A DNA stretch of 31,803 bases from Clostridiales bacterium (GCA_018372435.1 JAHAJA010000045.1:1-31803), one strand, 5' to 3'. Positions 1 to 7,697 are shown, numbered from the stretch's first letter. Made by a program: numbers and translations. Notes: a model not told the origin generated them from the sequence alone.

Positions 1-32
1 TTGGTCAGACTGGCACTTGGAGGTCTTTTTTT
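1..32 (+). terminator. Possible 3' end of an upstream terminator, cut by the window edge
   Basis: AGAC at 7-10 can pair with GTCT at 23-26, and a run of seven T follows at 26-32. This resembles the 3' half of an intrinsic terminator whose 5' arm may lie outside the window. The visible stem is only 4 bp, so this is tentative. Confidence 0.3.
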
Positions 33-45
33 ATTATAAAATAAA

Positions 46-84
46 ATGTTGGAGATTACGAGTTTAAATCGTACACCCCAACAT
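46..84. repeat. Inverted repeat (hairpin) in intergenic DNA
   Basis: ATGTTGG (46-52) pairs with CCAACAT (78-84), and inside it ACGA (58-61) pairs with TCGT (69-72). A T-run sits downstream at about 97-104, but a 12-nt gap separates it from the stem, so this is not a classic terminator. Function unknown. Confidence 0.4.
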
Positions 85-503
85 TTACTATAGAACCTTT
101 TTTTAATCATGTAATAGAACATAAATATGTGGGGAGAATACTAATTAGAGCATGTATAAGGTGTAGTACTTGGAATGTAGTTCGAGAGGTGAACAAAGTA
201 AGAGTTATAGTAATCCATGCATGCTTATCAAGTAAGGAATTGATAAGCAATAGGAATAAGATGTATGAGGACATATTCGATTACTAGTTATGAATAGCAA
301 GTTATATATAATAGGAAGAAACTCATCAAAAAGGTAAAGTGTAAGAAAGAAGTTATACATCAAAGCAGGTGATGTAAACAGTGACAATGGTGATAGTGAT
401 AAATTTATAGTAAGAATTTAGTTGTTTGGCAAAATGTTAAAAAAATTAATTAGTATAAATGAAATATTGTATATTTTTTTGGAAAAATAATAGAAAAAAG
501 TGC
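85..503. other. AT-rich intergenic stretch without a supportable gene
   Basis: No reading frame here has a convincing ribosome binding site, family resemblance or plausible composition. The only structure I see is a 9-bp inverted repeat, TGCTTATCA (222-230) against TGATAAGCA (241-249). Short minus-strand frames at 205-387 and 450-647 look like chance openings; the second runs across the S10 promoter. Confidence 0.5.
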
Positions 504-532
504 TTGCAATTCTTGTAAACCTACTGTATAAT
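504..532 (+). promoter_or_regulatory. Sigma-A type promoter of the S10-spc operon
   Basis: TTGCAA (-35, 504-509) and a perfect TATAAT (-10, 527-532) are separated by 17 bp. Transcription should start near 539-540, giving a leader of about 275 nt before rpsJ. It is among the best promoter matches in the window, as expected for a ribosomal protein operon. Confidence 0.85.
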
Positions 533-539
533 AACTATT

Positions 540-815
540 GTTGTGACATTGATAGCGTAGAAGCGCGAGGTTGCTGTGCAAGACACAGGTTTTCCGTGGA
601 GCGAATGTCAAGTTATAAAACTGGCGACAAGTCACTGTACAAATCAATAGCTCTGCAAATTGCAGAAGAGAGAGTGTGTGTAATTAGACAAGTTCTGGTT
701 ACAGAGTAAGAAACCGCTCGTTTTACGAGATGAGTTATCTGCGATACACACGGATACGTGTACAGTCACCGCTTGTCGTACTGATATTAAGTGCGAAAAG
801 GAGGCGACTTTTTTT
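540..815 (+). promoter_or_regulatory. Structured 5' leader upstream of rpsJ (candidate S10 autoregulatory leader)
   Basis: The leader holds several helices: TGACATT (544-550) with AATGTCA (604-610) enclosing CTGTG/CACAG (574-578/584-588); TCTGCA/TGCAGA (652-657/661-666); ACACG-GATA-CGTGT (748-761); and a 7-bp hairpin at 776-796 immediately before the AAAGGAGG ribosome binding site. A clostridial S10 leader family has been described as I recall; whether this matches its consensus is untested. A 69-codon frame at 500-709 starts upstream of the inferred transcription start and is not considered a gene. Confidence 0.55.
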
Positions 816-1133
816 ATGGCAAGTCAAGTAATGAGAATTACACTTAAGGCGTATGATCATCAATTAATCGATCAATCAGCTGGGAAAATTATTGAAACTG
901 TAAAGAAAACAGGATCTAAGGTGAGTGGGCCTGTGCCACTACCAACTAAGAAAGAAGTAGTAACAATTCTTAGAGCTGTTCATAAGTACAAAGATTCCAG
1001 AGAACAATTTGAGCAAAGAACTCATAAGAGATTAATCGATATCATCACTCCAAGCCAAAAAACAGTTGATGCATTATCTAGATTAGAAATGCCAGCTGGT
1101 GTGTATATCGACATCAAAATGAAAACTAAATAG
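816..1133 (+). CDS. rpsJ: 30S ribosomal protein S10 (uS10)
   Basis: S10 of the small-subunit head; in other bacteria it also acts with NusB in transcription antitermination. The 105-residue product has the usual length (about 102) and the conserved core: MRITLKAYDH near the start, SGPVPLPT in the loop that reaches into 16S rRNA, and the THKRLIDI segment near residues 70-76. AAAAGGAGG lies 11 nt before the ATG, slightly far, separated by a T-rich tract. It is the first gene of the S10 operon and is followed by an unusually long 164-nt gap before rplC. Identification is by family resemblance and operon position, both strong. Confidence 0.98.
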   Translation: MASQVMRITLKAYDHQLIDQSAGKIIETVKKTGSKVSGPVPLPTKKEVVTILRAVHKYKDSREQFEQRTHKRLIDIITPSQKTVDALSRLEMPAGVYIDIKMKTK

Positions 1134-1297
1134 TTTTCAAAAGAAGTAAGTATTAAAAGCAAGTAATCCTTTAGGGTTTATATATAGAGACCAAGCGTCA
1201 GGGGGTTCCTGACCCAAGCACTCAAAAGTAAGCCATCTAGGATGATTACACGAAGTTTGTGTAATCCGCTGTAGATTAAACAGGAGGTGCATTCGTA
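1134..1297 (+). promoter_or_regulatory. Structured gap between rpsJ and rplC
   Basis: GTCAGG (1197-1202) pairs with CCTGAC (1208-1213). A second helix, GATTACAC (1244-1251) with GTGTAATC (1259-1266), is enclosed by ATCTA/TAGAT (1235-1239/1272-1276) and ends just before the AGGAGG of rplC at 1282-1287. There is no T-run, so it is not an intrinsic terminator. It could be a translational control element, an RNA processing site, or part of a leader used by L3 or L4. Confidence 0.5.
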
Positions 1298-1930
1298 ATG
1301 AAGAAAGCAATATTAGCTACTAAAGTCGGAATGACTCAAATCTTCAATGAAGATGGAGTATTAACTCCAGTAACTGTATTACAAGCTGGTCCTTGTGTAG
1401 TAACTCAAGTGAAAACAGTTGAAAATGATGGATACAGTGCAGTACAAGTTGGTTATGGCGACATCAGAGAAAAATTAGTCAACAAACCAAGAAAAGGACA
1501 CTTTGCAAAAGCTGGTGTTACAAACAAGAGATTCTTAAAAGAATTCAGATTTGACAATGCAGAAGAATATACTGTTGGACAAGAAATTAATGCAGATATC
1601 TTCGCAGCAGGAGACAAAATCGACGCAACTGCTAAGTCAAAAGGTAAAGGATTCCAAGGTGCTATCAAGAGACATGGTTTATCTAGAGGACCTATGGCAC
1701 ATGGTTCTAAATACCATAGACATGCTGGTTCGAATGGTGCTGCTTCAGATCCAAGTAAAGTATTCAAAGGCAAAAAAATGCCAGGACACATGGGTGCTGT
1801 TAAAGTAACAATTCAAAACCTAGAAGTTGTTAAAATAGATGTAGAAAATAACCTTATCTTAGTTAAAGGTGCTGTACCAGGACCTAAGAAATCTGTGGTT
1901 ATGTTAAAGAATTCAGTAAAAGCAAACTAA
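1298..1930 (+). CDS. rplC: 50S ribosomal protein L3 (uL3)
   Basis: L3 binds 23S rRNA early in assembly and sends a long loop toward the peptidyl transferase centre. The 210-residue product has the standard bacterial length. It starts MKKAILATKVGMTQIF, a typical L3 opening, and carries the internal loop motif GPMAHGSKYHRHAGS at about residues 130-144, with VPGPKKSVV near the C-terminus. AGGAGG precedes the ATG by about 10 nt. rplD follows after 27 nt, so the two are co-transcribed. Confidence 0.98.
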   Translation: MKKAILATKVGMTQIFNEDGVLTPVTVLQAGPCVVTQVKTVENDGYSAVQVGYGDIREKLVNKPRKGHFAKAGVTNKRFLKEFRFDNAEEYTVGQEINADIFAAGDKIDATAKSKGKGFQGAIKRHGLSRGPMAHGSKYHRHAGSNGAASDPSKVFKGKKMPGHMGAVKVTIQNLEVVKIDVENNLILVKGAVPGPKKSVVMLKNSVKAN

Positions 1931-1957
1931 TTGCTTTAAGGAAGGAGGAACACACTA

Positions 1958-2578
1958 ATGGCAAACGTATCTGTTTACAATATCGAAGGTAAAGAAGTTG
2001 GTTCAATCGAACTTAACGAAGCTGTCTTCGGAGTTGAAATAAATGAACATTTAGTTCACATGGCAGTTGTTCAACAACTTGCAAATAAACGTCAAGGAAC
2101 TCAAAGCGCTAAAACTCGTGCAGAAGTTCGTGGCGGTGGAAGAAAACCTTGGAAACAAAAAGGAACTGGTCATGCAAGACAAGGTTCTACAAGATCTCCA
2201 CAATGGACTGGTGGTGGAGTTGTATTCGCTCCAAAACCACGTAACTATTCATTCAAGATGAATAAACAAGAAAAATTAGCAGCTATTAAGTCTGCTTTAA
2301 CATCAAGAGTAAACGCTTCTAAATTAGTAGTACTTGATGAACTTAATTTCTCAGAAGCTAAAACAAAACAAATGAAAGCTGTACTTGACAACTTAAAAGT
2401 AAGCAAAGCATTAGTTGTTTTAGGAGAAAAGAATGACAATGTAGTATTATCAGCTAGAAATCTTCCAACTGTAAGAACTGCATTAACAAATACAATCAAT
2501 GTATATGACATCTTAAAGTATGATACTTTAGTATTAACTAAAGATGCAGTAGCAAAAATTGAGGAGGTGTACGCATAA
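1958..2578 (+). CDS. rplD: 50S ribosomal protein L4 (uL4)
   Basis: L4 lines the peptide exit tunnel; in gamma-proteobacteria it represses the S10 operon, but that role is not established for clostridia. The 206-residue product has the expected length and the conserved tunnel loop GGGRKPWKQKGTGHARQGS at about residues 60-78. GGAGGA lies just upstream of the ATG. Its TAA stop overlaps the rplW start by one base (TAATG), indicating translational coupling. Confidence 0.98.
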   Translation: MANVSVYNIEGKEVGSIELNEAVFGVEINEHLVHMAVVQQLANKRQGTQSAKTRAEVRGGGRKPWKQKGTGHARQGSTRSPQWTGGGVVFAPKPRNYSFKMNKQEKLAAIKSALTSRVNASKLVVLDELNFSEAKTKQMKAVLDNLKVSKALVVLGEKNDNVVLSARNLPTVRTALTNTINVYDILKYDTLVLTKDAVAKIEEVYA

Positions 2579-2877
2579 TGGCAAATTTAAAATATTATGA
2601 TGTTATACTTAAACCAATCGTTACTGAAAAAAGTATGAATGCAATGAGCGAAAAAAAGTATACATTTTCTGTTCATACAGATGCGACTAAAGGTCAAATC
2701 AAAGAAGCAGTTGAAAAAATGTTCGAAGGAACAAAAGTTTCTAAAGTAAACACTATGAATCTTGATGGTAAAAATCGTAGACGTGGTGCTGTAGTTGGTA
2801 AAACTGCTAAAACTAAAAAAGCTATCGTTCAATTAACAGCTGATAGTGCTGATATTGAAATCTTCGAAGGACTATAA
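2578..2877 (+). CDS. rplW: 50S ribosomal protein L23 (uL23)
   Basis: L23 sits at the exit-tunnel opening and is the docking site for trigger factor and the signal recognition particle. The 99-residue product fits the family: the ILKPIVTEKSM segment near the N-terminus, YTFSVH and KVNTMN in the core, and a basic KNRRRG loop. It has a one-base overlap with rplD, and its GAGGAGG is inside the end of rplD. A 124-nt structured gap follows before rplB. Confidence 0.97.
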   Translation: MANLKYYDVILKPIVTEKSMNAMSEKKYTFSVHTDATKGQIKEAVEKMFEGTKVSKVNTMNLDGKNRRRGAVVGKTAKTKKAIVQLTADSADIEIFEGL

Positions 2878-3001
2878 GAGTAATCTTATATAACGCTTCG
2901 GCGGTAGACTGGAAATAGATTAACAATATGGCTTTTTATAGCCGATAAGAATAAAACAGACGAACAAGAGTCGTTAACACGCAGTGAAAGGAGTGCAAAA
3001 C
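2878..3001 (+). promoter_or_regulatory. Structured gap before rplB (candidate L2 leader)
   Basis: It contains CGC-TTCG-GCG (2894-2903), a UUCG tetraloop hairpin, and GGCT/AGCC (2930-2933/2940-2943), then the AAAGGAGTG ribosome binding site of rplB. I recall a clostridial L2 leader family being described; the position fits but the consensus could not be compared. The helices are short, so confidence is moderate. Confidence 0.45.
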
Positions 3002-3844
3002 ATGGGAATTAAAAAGTTTAACCCATATACACCTTCCAGAAGACATATGACTAGCTCAGATTTCGCTGAAATCACTAAATCTACTCCTGAGAAATCATTA
3101 GTAGTATCTTTAAATAAAAACGCTGGTCGTAACAATCAAGGAAAGATTACAGTAAGACACCAAGGCGGTGGATCAAGAAGAAAATATAGAATCATCGACT
3201 TTAAGAGAAAGAAAGATGGTATTCCAGCAACTGTTGTAAGTATCGAATACGATCCAAACAGAACTGCTAATATCGCACTTATCTGCTATGCAGATGGTGA
3301 AAAAGCTTATATCCTTGCTCCTAACGGATTACAAGTTGGAACTAAGCTTATGAACGGAGCTGAAGCTGAAGTTAAAGTTGGTAACTGCTTACCACTTCAA
3401 AACATTCCAGTAGGTACTCAAGTTCACAACATTGAATTATATCCAGGTAGAGGTGGCCAATTAGTTCGTTCAGCTGGTAACTCAGCTCAATTAATGGCTA
3501 AAGAAGGAAAATACGCTACACTTAGATTGCCATCAGGCGAAATGAGAATGGTACCAATCATTGCTAGAGCTACAATCGGTCAAGTTGGTAATATCGATCA
3601 CGAACTTATCAACATTGGTAAAGCTGGTCGTAAACGTCACATGGGTATCAGACCTACAGTTCGTGGTTCTGTAATGAACCCTAATGACCATCCACATGGT
3701 GGTGGTGAAGGTAAGACTGGTATCGGTCGTTCAGGCCCTGTTACACCTTGGGGTAAACCAGCTCTTGGCTTAAAGACAAGAAAGAAAAACAAGAAATCTA
3801 ACAAGATGATCGTAAGAAGAAGAGACGGTAAGAATATAAAGTAG
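3002..3844 (+). CDS. rplB: 50S ribosomal protein L2 (uL2)
   Basis: L2 is one of the most conserved large-subunit proteins and is needed for subunit association and peptidyl transferase activity. The product is 280 residues from this start; the family norm is about 275. It shows the GKITVRHQGGGSRR segment near residues 46-60 and the C-terminal NPNDHPHGGGEGKTGIGR loop containing the conserved histidine. The longer frame opens at a GTG at 2984 that overlaps the AAAGGAGTG site, so the ATG at 3002, well spaced from it, is chosen. rpsS follows after 19 nt. Confidence 0.97.
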   Translation: MGIKKFNPYTPSRRHMTSSDFAEITKSTPEKSLVVSLNKNAGRNNQGKITVRHQGGGSRRKYRIIDFKRKKDGIPATVVSIEYDPNRTANIALICYADGEKAYILAPNGLQVGTKLMNGAEAEVKVGNCLPLQNIPVGTQVHNIELYPGRGGQLVRSAGNSAQLMAKEGKYATLRLPSGEMRMVPIIARATIGQVGNIDHELINIGKAGRKRHMGIRPTVRGSVMNPNDHPHGGGEGKTGIGRSGPVTPWGKPALGLKTRKKNKKSNKMIVRRRDGKNIK

Positions 3845-3863
3845 TTATAAGGAGGTAGAACCT

Positions 3864-4142
3864 ATGGGTCGTTCACTTAAAAAAGGACCATTTGCTGATG
3901 CAAGCTTACTTAATAAAGTAGACGCTATGAATGCAGCAGGTGACAAATCAGTAATCAAAACTTGGTCACGTCGTTCTACAATCTTCCCACAATTCGTTGG
4001 ACACACTATTGCTGTTCATGATGGAAGAAGACATGTGCCTGTATATGTAACTGAAGATATGGTTGGCCACAAACTTGGTGAGTTCGTAGCTACAAGAACA
4101 TATCGCGGACACGGAAAAGACGAAAAAAAATCAAGAAGATAA
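3864..4142 (+). CDS. rpsS: 30S ribosomal protein S19 (uS19)
   Basis: S19 forms the head of the small subunit with S13 and contacts A-site tRNA and the subunit bridge. The 92-residue protein has the hallmark start MGRSLKKGPF, the KTWSRRSTI segment near residues 32-40, and a basic C-terminus (GHGKDEKKSRR). AAGGAGGT lies just upstream. A 70-nt gap with a hairpin separates it from rplV. Confidence 0.98.
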   Translation: MGRSLKKGPFADASLLNKVDAMNAAGDKSVIKTWSRRSTIFPQFVGHTIAVHDGRRHVPVYVTEDMVGHKLGEFVATRTYRGHGKDEKKSRR

Positions 4143-4158
4143 TTAAAAATAAATAATC

Positions 4159-4179
4159 GTCAGTGGACGAAATACTGAC
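4159..4179 (+). promoter_or_regulatory. Small hairpin between rpsS and rplV
   Basis: GTCAGT (4159-4164) pairs with ACTGAC (4174-4179). TCGTC (4157-4161) with GACGA (4166-4170) is a mutually exclusive alternative. There is no T-run, and the ribosome binding site of rplV follows about 20 nt later. It may be a minor translational or processing element. Confidence 0.35.
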
Positions 4180-4212
4180 AGAATTGTTTCACTTTGAAAG
4201 GAGGTTTCATCC

Positions 4213-4599
4213 ATGGCAAAAGGACATAGATCCCAGATTAAAAGAGAAAGAAATGCGAACAAAGATACTAGACCATCTGCAAAATTATCATACGCAAGAG
4301 TGTCAGTTCAAAAAGCTTGTTTCGTATTAGATGCCATCAGAGGTAAGGATGTACAAACAGCACTTGGTATATTAGCATACAATCCAAGATATGCTTCAAG
4401 TTTAGTAGAAAAATTATTGAAATCAGCAATCGCTAATGCTGAAAACAATAACGGTATGAATGTTGAAAACCTTTATATTGAAGAATGTTTCGCAAATAAA
4501 GGACCAACTATGAAGAGAATCAAACCAAGAGCACAGGGTAGAGCTTACAGAATCGAAAAGAGAATGAGCCATATCACTGTAATTCTTAATGAAAGATAG
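4213..4599 (+). CDS. rplV: 50S ribosomal protein L22 (uL22)
   Basis: L22 lines the exit tunnel opposite L4; changes in its beta-hairpin give macrolide resistance in other species. The 128-residue product is slightly longer than the 110-115 norm because of a basic N-terminal extension of about 20 residues before the LSYARVSVQKA core. The tunnel hairpin KGPTMKRIKPRAQGRAYRI is at about residues 96-114. AAAGGAGG precedes the ATG. The gap to rpsC (41 nt) includes a small TTCGT/ACGAA hairpin at 4601-4616. Confidence 0.97.
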   Translation: MAKGHRSQIKRERNANKDTRPSAKLSYARVSVQKACFVLDAIRGKDVQTALGILAYNPRYASSLVEKLLKSAIANAENNNGMNVENLYIEECFANKGPTMKRIKPRAQGRAYRIEKRMSHITVILNER

Positions 4600-4640
4600 T
4601 TTCGTGCAAAAACGAACTTATTGAATGAAAGGAGATTACA

Positions 4641-5297
4641 ATGGGACAAAAAGTTAATCCTCATGGTTTAAGAGTCGGCGTTATCAGCGATTGGGATTCT
4701 AGATGGTATGCAGAGTCAGATTTCGCAGACAATCTTGTTGAAGACTATAAAATCAGAAAATATCTTAAAAAGAAATTATATTCAGCTGGTGTTTCAAAGA
4801 TCGAAATCGAAAGAGCATCAGATAGATTAAAAATTATCATTTTCACTGCTAAACCAGGTGTAGTTATCGGTAAAGGTGGATCTGAAATTGAAAAATTAAA
4901 AGTGGAAGTTCAAAAATTCACTTCTAAAAAATTAATGGTAGATATCAAAGAGGTTAAAAAACCTGATATGGATGCTCAGTTAGTAGCGGAAAGCATTGCT
5001 GCTCAACTTGAAAATCGTATTTCTTTCAGAAGAGCTATGAAATCTACTATGGCTAGAACTATGAGAACTGGTGCTAAAGGTATCAAAACTGCAGTTTCTG
5101 GTCGTTTAGGTGGAGCTGATATGGCTCGTACTGAATTCTATAGTGACGGTACTATCCCTCTACAAACATTACGTGCGGACATTGATTATGGATTTGCAGA
5201 GGCAGATACAACTTTTGGTAAACTAGGCGTTAAAGTTTGGATTTACCATGGTGAAGTACTTCCAACTAAGGCAACTAAGGAAGGGAGCGATAAATAA
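4641..5297 (+). CDS. rpsC: 30S ribosomal protein S3 (uS3)
   Basis: S3 forms part of the mRNA entry channel and its helicase activity. The 218-residue protein begins MGQKVNPHGLRVG, typical of S3, and has a type II KH domain with the GXXG loop in VVIGKGGSEIEKL at about residues 75-87, followed by the C-terminal S3 domain (ARTEFYSDGTIPLQTLRADIDYG across about 163-185). Its TAA overlaps the rplP ATG by one base, indicating coupling. Confidence 0.98.
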   Translation: MGQKVNPHGLRVGVISDWDSRWYAESDFADNLVEDYKIRKYLKKKLYSAGVSKIEIERASDRLKIIIFTAKPGVVIGKGGSEIEKLKVEVQKFTSKKLMVDIKEVKKPDMDAQLVAESIAAQLENRISFRRAMKSTMARTMRTGAKGIKTAVSGRLGGADMARTEFYSDGTIPLQTLRADIDYGFAEADTTFGKLGVKVWIYHGEVLPTKATKEGSDK

Positions 5298-5734
5298 TGT
5301 TAATGCCAAAAAGAGTAAAGCGTAGAAAACAATTCCGTGGTTCTATGGCAGGTAAAGCCATGAGAGGTAACACTATTTCTCACGGTGAATACGGTATTGT
5401 AGCTTTGGAACCAGCTTGGATTAAGTCAAACCAAATCGAAGCAGCCCGTATTGCTATGACTCGTTATATCAAACGTGGTGGTAAAGTTTGGATTAAGATT
5501 TTCCCAGATAAACCAGTAACAACTAAACCAGCTGAAACTCGTATGGGTTCCGGTAAAGGAACACTAGAATACTGGGTAGCTGTAGTTAAGCCAGGTCGTG
5601 TAATGTTCGAAATCTCTGGAGTAGCTGAAGAAGTAGCTAGAGAAGCATTACGTCTTGCAACACATAAGTTACCAGTTAAGTGCAAGGTAGTTTCTCGCGC
5701 AGACTTAGAAGGAGGTGCGGGCAGTGAAAACTAA
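5297..5734 (+). CDS. rplP: 50S ribosomal protein L16 (uL16)
   Basis: L16 binds at the A-site side of the peptidyl transferase centre and is required for a functional large subunit. The 145-residue product is of normal length, opens MLMPKRVKRRKQFRG and shows the GSGKGTLEYWVAVVKPG segment at about residues 82-98. AGGGAG at 5282-5287 inside the end of rpsC serves as ribosome binding site. The gene overlaps rpmC by 11 nt; the rpmC Shine-Dalgarno lies within its last codons. Confidence 0.97.
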   Translation: MLMPKRVKRRKQFRGSMAGKAMRGNTISHGEYGIVALEPAWIKSNQIEAARIAMTRYIKRGGKVWIKIFPDKPVTTKPAETRMGSGKGTLEYWVAVVKPGRVMFEISGVAEEVAREALRLATHKLPVKCKVVSRADLEGGAGSEN

Positions 5735-5933
5735 GAATTATGTTCAAGATTTAAATACAAAGTCAGTAGCTGAATTATCAGAAGAATTAGTAGCTGCTAA
5801 AAAGGAACTTTTTAATTTAAGATTCCAAAACGCAACAAATCAATTAGATAATACAAGCAGAATTAAAGAAGTTAGAAAGAACATCGCTAGAATTCAAACT
5901 GTACTTTCAAAGCAAGTTAAAGCTGCTGAATAA
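5724..5933 (+). CDS. rpmC: 50S ribosomal protein L29 (uL29)
   Basis: L29 is a small helical-hairpin protein at the tunnel exit beside L23. From the GTG at 5724 the product has 69 residues (MKTKNYVQDLN onward), with the family motif ELFNLRFQNATNQLDN and the basic RIKEVRKNIARIQTVL helix. A GTG at 5715 in the same frame overlaps the AAGGAGG at 5709-5715 and is rejected; the chosen start is 8 nt from that site. It overlaps the end of rplP. Confidence 0.95.
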   Translation: MKTKNYVQDLNTKSVAELSEELVAAKKELFNLRFQNATNQLDNTSRIKEVRKNIARIQTVLSKQVKAAE

Positions 5934-5954
5934 TCCTAGAAAGGAGGAATTGTT

Positions 5955-6209
5955 GTGGAAAGAAAACTTAGAAAGACTCGTGTAGGTAAAGTAGTAAGTG
6001 ATAAAATGGATAAGACAATCACTGTTGCTGTAGTGGATCACGTTAAACACCCATTATACAACAAAATCATGAAAAGAACTTATAAATTAAAAGCTCATGA
6101 TGAAAATAATGATTGTAATATTGGAGATAGAGTTAAAGTAATGGAAACAAGACCTTTATCTAAGGATAAGAGATGGAGACTTGTAGAAATTATTGAAAGA
6201 GCAAAATAA
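5955..6209 (+). CDS. rpsQ: 30S ribosomal protein S17 (uS17)
   Basis: S17 is an OB-fold protein that binds early to 16S rRNA. The 84-residue product has normal length and the motifs GKVVSDKMDKTITVAV near residues 11-26 and AHDENNDCNIGDRVKVMETRPLSKDKRW in two blocks near residues 48-75. Translation starts at GTG with AAGGAGGA about 8 nt upstream; no in-frame ATG fits better. rplN follows after 23 nt. Confidence 0.97.
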   Translation: MERKLRKTRVGKVVSDKMDKTITVAVVDHVKHPLYNKIMKRTYKLKAHDENNDCNIGDRVKVMETRPLSKDKRWRLVEIIERAK

Positions 6210-6232
6210 TTTCTGAAAGGAGTATTAATAGC

Positions 6233-6601
6233 ATGATACAACAAGAATCAAGACTTAAAGTTGCTGATAACACTGGTGCTAAAGAATTACTTTGTATCAG
6301 AGTATTAGGCGGATCTACAAGAAGATACGCAGCTATTGGAGATATCATCGTTGCTTCGGTTAAAGATGCAACACCAGGTGGAGTTGTTAAAAAAGGCGAC
6401 GTTGTTAAAGCTGTAGTTGTTCGTACTGTAAAAGAAACTCGTCGTAAAGACGGATCATATATTAGATTTGATGAAAATGCTGCAGTAGTAATCAAAGATG
6501 ACAAGAACCCAAGAGGAACTCGTATCTTTGGACCAGTAGCAAGAGAATTAAGAGAAAAACAATTCATGAAAATCGTTTCATTAGCACCAGAAGTATTATA
6601 A
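6233..6601 (+). CDS. rplN: 50S ribosomal protein L14 (uL14)
   Basis: L14 lies on the subunit interface and is the site where RsfS blocks joining. At 122 residues it has exactly the usual length, starting MIQQESRLKVADNTGAKE. The RRKDGSYIRFDENAAVVI segment at about residues 66-83 and the IFGPVARELR signature near residues 102-111 are intact. Its last codons run straight into the rplX ribosome binding site. Confidence 0.98.
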   Translation: MIQQESRLKVADNTGAKELLCIRVLGGSTRRYAAIGDIIVASVKDATPGGVVKKGDVVKAVVVRTVKETRRKDGSYIRFDENAAVVIKDDKNPRGTRIFGPVARELREKQFMKIVSLAPEVL

Positions 6602-6614
6602 GGAGGTGTCGGCT

Positions 6615-6932
6615 GTGTCAACAACAAAAATCAAAAAAGGTGATACTGTTAAAGTAATCGCTGGTAAAGATAAAGGCAAAGAAGGCAAAGTTGTTTCTGT
6701 TAAAGACGGAAAGGTATTAGTTGAAGGCGTAAACACTGTAACTAAACATGCTAAGCCAAGTCAATCTAATCCAAACGGTGGGATTATACACCAAGAAGCA
6801 CCAATTGATGCATCAAACGTTATGTACGTAGTAAAAGGAAAAACTACTAGAATCGGTTTTAAAACTGTTGATGGTAAAAAAGGCCCTACTAAAGTACGTT
6901 TCGCTAAGTCAACTGGCGAAGTTATCGACTAA
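6615..6932 (+). CDS. rplX: 50S ribosomal protein L24 (uL24)
   Basis: L24 is one of the two assembly-initiator proteins of the large subunit and has an N-terminal KOW domain. The product, 105 residues from GTG at 6615, begins MSTTKIKKGDTVKVI; the KOW motif GKDKGKEGKV covers about residues 16-25 and GGIIHQEAPID lies in the middle. A GTG at 6606 in the same frame overlaps the AGGAGG at 6601-6606, so the downstream GTG with 8-nt spacing is preferred. Confidence 0.95.
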   Translation: MSTTKIKKGDTVKVIAGKDKGKEGKVVSVKDGKVLVEGVNTVTKHAKPSQSNPNGGIIHQEAPIDASNVMYVVKGKTTRIGFKTVDGKKGPTKVRFAKSTGEVID

Positions 6933-6954
6933 TTAAGAGAGGAGGTCTCATAAG

Positions 6955-7494
6955 TTGAGTAGATTAAAAGAAACTTATAAAAACGAAATCGTTGAAGGTA
7001 TGATCAAAAAGTTCGGATACAAGAACGCTATGGAAGTACCTAAACTTAATAAAATAGTAATTAACATGGGCGTTGGTGAAGCAAAAGACAACGCAAAAGT
7101 ATTAGATACAGCTGTTAAAGATCTTGAAATTATCGCTGGTCAAAAAGTTGTATTAACAAGAGCGAAAAACTCTGTAGCTAACTTCAAAATCAGAGAAGGT
7201 ATGCCTATCGGATGTAAAGTAACTCTTCGTGGCGAAAGAATGTATGATTTCGCTGATCGTCTAATAAATTTAGCATTACCTCGTGTACGTGACTTTAGAG
7301 GTGTTAATCCTAATGCATTTGATGGTAGAGGAAATTATGCACTTGGTATTAAAGAACAATTAATTTTCCCTGAAATTGAATATGATAAGGTTGATAAAGT
7401 TAGAGGTATGGATATCATATTTGTAACAACAGCTAAAACTGATGAGGAAGCTCGTTATTTATTATCATTATTCGGTATGCCATTCAAAAAATAG
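6955..7494 (+). CDS. rplE: 50S ribosomal protein L5 (uL5)
   Basis: L5 forms the central protuberance with L18 and 5S rRNA. The 179-residue protein is of standard length (MSRLKETYKNEIVEGM onward) and contains KLNKIVINMGVGEA at about residues 30-43 and GMPIGCKVTLRGERMYDF near residues 82-99. The start codon is TTG, 9 nt after GAGGAGG; no ATG near it would preserve the conserved N-terminus. rpsZ follows after 17 nt. Confidence 0.97.
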   Translation: MSRLKETYKNEIVEGMIKKFGYKNAMEVPKLNKIVINMGVGEAKDNAKVLDTAVKDLEIIAGQKVVLTRAKNSVANFKIREGMPIGCKVTLRGERMYDFADRLINLALPRVRDFRGVNPNAFDGRGNYALGIKEQLIFPEIEYDKVDKVRGMDIIFVTTAKTDEEARYLLSLFGMPFKK

Positions 7495-7511
7495 TTAGGA
7501 GGGAAAAATTC

Positions 7512-7697
7512 ATGGCTAAGACGTCAATGAAGGTAAAACAACAACGTCCACAGAAATTCTCTACAAGAGAATACAACCGTTGTAGAATTTGTGGTCGTCC
7601 ACATGCTTATTTAAGAAAATACGGAATCTGCAGAATTTGTTTCCGTGAATTAGCATATAAAGGACAAATTCCAGGTGTTAAAAAGGCAAGCTGGTAG
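7512..7697 (+). CDS. rpsZ: 30S ribosomal protein S14, short zinc-binding type (uS14)
   Basis: S14 helps assemble the head of the small subunit. This 61-residue form keeps the C+ zinc ribbon with cysteines 24, 27, 40 and 43 (CRIC and CRIC pairs), unlike the longer zinc-free paralogue that many Firmicutes express under zinc limitation. GGAGGG precedes the ATG. Its place between rplE and rpsH is the universal spc order. Some annotations call the gene rpsN. Confidence 0.97.
   Translation: MAKTSMKVKQQRPQKFSTREYNRCRICGRPHAYLRKYGICRICFRELAYKGQIPGVKKASW

Noticed and set aside
205..387. 60-codon minus-strand frame in the first gap
   Set aside because: Hydrophobic and AT-driven composition, no translation signal; not supportable.
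450..647. 65-codon minus-strand frame over the S10 promoter
   Set aside because: No ribosome binding site or family resemblance, and it opposes a strong promoter; chance opening.
500..709. 69-codon + strand frame upstream of rpsJ
   Set aside because: It begins before the inferred transcription start and spans the -10 box; there is no ribosome binding site and it lies in the structured leader.
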